Assembly: GCA_012799545.1 (NCBI GenBank)
Contig: JAAZLA010000029.1
Location: 1 to 21,920, forward strand
Direction of reading: 5' to 3'
Origin: Treponema sp.
GTDB taxonomy: Bacteria; Spirochaetota; Spirochaetia; Treponematales; Treponemataceae
Length of the DNA stretch: 21,920 nt
The notes under the pieces are model-generated. The model was not told the origin of the DNA. It searched no databases and saw only the letters and a program-made list of their open reading frames with translations. A program made the translations under genes and the position numbers. Shown one piece after another: positions 21,192-21,920 of the stretch; positions within the stretch are counted from its first letter, which is position 1; each line of letters begins with the position of its first letter.

Positions 21192-21920
21192 TTATCTTTC
21201 TTCAATAAAAAAGTCGATATTTGTCGTTATGCTATAGCTTTTTCCCCGCAAGGCAGTAAAGGATTTAATAAACTCATAGCCATCGAGTAAAAAGCGCAGT
21301 TTATGCTCTCCTTCAGCTATTTGATAGGGTTTTGAAAAATCTGTCAATAAAATATCATCAAAGTAGACTTCGACACTCTCTGGGGCTAAAACCTGCATTG
21401 TTGGCTCATTTGTTTCAAGCTGGATAATAAGATTTGTAATTTTTCCCTGTTCTATAGAAAAGCTCCGTACTTCATTTCTAAAATAATCAGATAAAACAGC
21501 AAGATGATGCACTCCCGAATTGAGTAAGATGGTATTGTCTATCATATCCACAGGTTTTTCATCGATAAATAGAGCATAGTTTTTTTTACTCACAGCGAGG
21601 TCAAGAGCCTTATCAGTCTTCAAATCTTCTCCTGGAATTTGTTGGCGAGTATCCGCTTTCGGCGGAATTAAGCTGAGATTAAGCATGCCCTTGTCGATTA
21701 AAATAGGTTTCACCTCAATATCAAATTCAGACTCTAAAACAGCCACTGGTGTGCCCTTCATAACAAGTTGTAAGCGAAAGTAGACATAGCCTTCATTTAC
21801 ATCGATAACTTCTGGCAAAAGAGCGGAATACGGGCTTTCTTTTAGCGTATGATTTTTGGCAAGCGGTATTTGAAAATTATAGCTCAATCGTCCTGGAAAA
21901 GTGTTCAAAAAAACACGGTC
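21192..21920 (-). CDS. Probable envelope protein with PEGA-like repeats (5' end outside window)
   Basis: The frame is open to the right edge of the window, so the N-terminus is missing. The first possible start inside (TTG at 21908) is preceded by in-frame codons and is probably internal. About 243 residues are visible, with no membrane segment. Two C-terminal stretches look like PEGA-type surface beta-repeats. One contains YALFIDEKPVDMIDNTILLNSGVHHLAVLS; the other VEVYFDDILLTDF, PYQIAEGEHKLRFLLDGYEF and a GKSYSI strand. The short beta-strand, 'EGEHKL' turn and 'DGYEF' pattern is characteristic. Such domains are usually extracytoplasmic, so a periplasmic or lipoprotein location is inferred; any signal peptide would be outside the window. 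The function is unknown. A terminator lies 114 bases beyond the stop. Confidence 0.65.
   Translation of the reverse strand, partial: DRVFLNTFPGRLSYNFQIPLAKNHTLKESPYSALLPEVIDVNEGYVYFRLQLVMKGTPVAVLESEFDIEVKPILIDKGMLNLSLIPPKADTRQQIPGEDLKTDKALDLAVSKKNYALFIDEKPVDMIDNTILLNSGVHHLAVLSDYFRNEVRSFSIEQGKITNLIIQLETNEPTMQVLAPESVEVYFDDILLTDFSKPYQIAEGEHKLRFLLDGYEFIKSFTALRGKSYSITTNIDFFIEER

Noticed and set aside
1..21920. Mobile elements, CRISPR arrays, tRNA or rRNA genes
   Set aside because: No transposase or integrase motifs, regularly spaced repeats, or tRNA/rRNA-like sequences were recognised on either strand by reading.

Overview
The window looks like a chromosomal segment of a treponeme (Spirochaetota). 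The base composition is AT-rich (roughly 38% GC by eye). The gene set fits: a DUF5312-like protein next to argS, a six-TM methyl-accepting chemotaxis protein, cytosolic hybrid histidine kinases, a membrane-bound LuxR-type regulator and a PEGA-like envelope protein. The genus is an inference from gene content; no rRNA or species marker is present. No tRNA, rRNA, IS element, phage gene or CRISPR array was seen. Most of the window is housekeeping and signalling genes.

Left part (1-7.96 kb, all + strand): the 3' end of a hybrid histidine kinase; a stand-alone ilvC with its own promoter, a strong ribosome binding site and a hairpin behind it; a two-gene unit (membrane LuxR-type regulator, Mbeg1/DUF2974-like serine hydrolase); a two-gene unit (chemotaxis receptor, YqhD-like iron alcohol dehydrogenase); and a Crp/Fnr-family regulator whose promoter carries a 15-bp palindrome.

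Middle (7.97-14.16 kb): a large soluble hybrid histidine kinase on the - strand, divergent from a DUF5312-like gene that is followed closely by argS on the + strand.

Right part (14.2-21.9 kb): nadE (-), convergent with argS and divergent from tyrS (+). tyrS overlaps tail to tail with a ParB-N-domain gene carrying two C-terminal membrane segments (-), which follows a class A penicillin-binding protein (-). Beyond that lie a terminator, a probable small structured RNA (-) and a partial envelope protein (-).

Four things stand out. (1) At least six genes that begin transcription units have a -35/-10 pair placed so that the predicted transcript starts at, or within two bases of, the ATG, with no Shine-Dalgarno sequence. 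This suggests leaderless mRNAs, whereas ilvC and the downstream dehydrogenase gene have good ribosome binding sites. (2) An 83-nt stretch at 21050-21132 (-) has the layout of a small RNA: a promoter, a 5' hairpin with a C-rich loop that could pair with Shine-Dalgarno sequences, and a perfect intrinsic terminator. (3) NadE keeps an intact synthetase domain, but its glutaminase domain appears to have lost all three catalytic residues. (4) The nadE 3' end, stop codon included, is tandemly duplicated.
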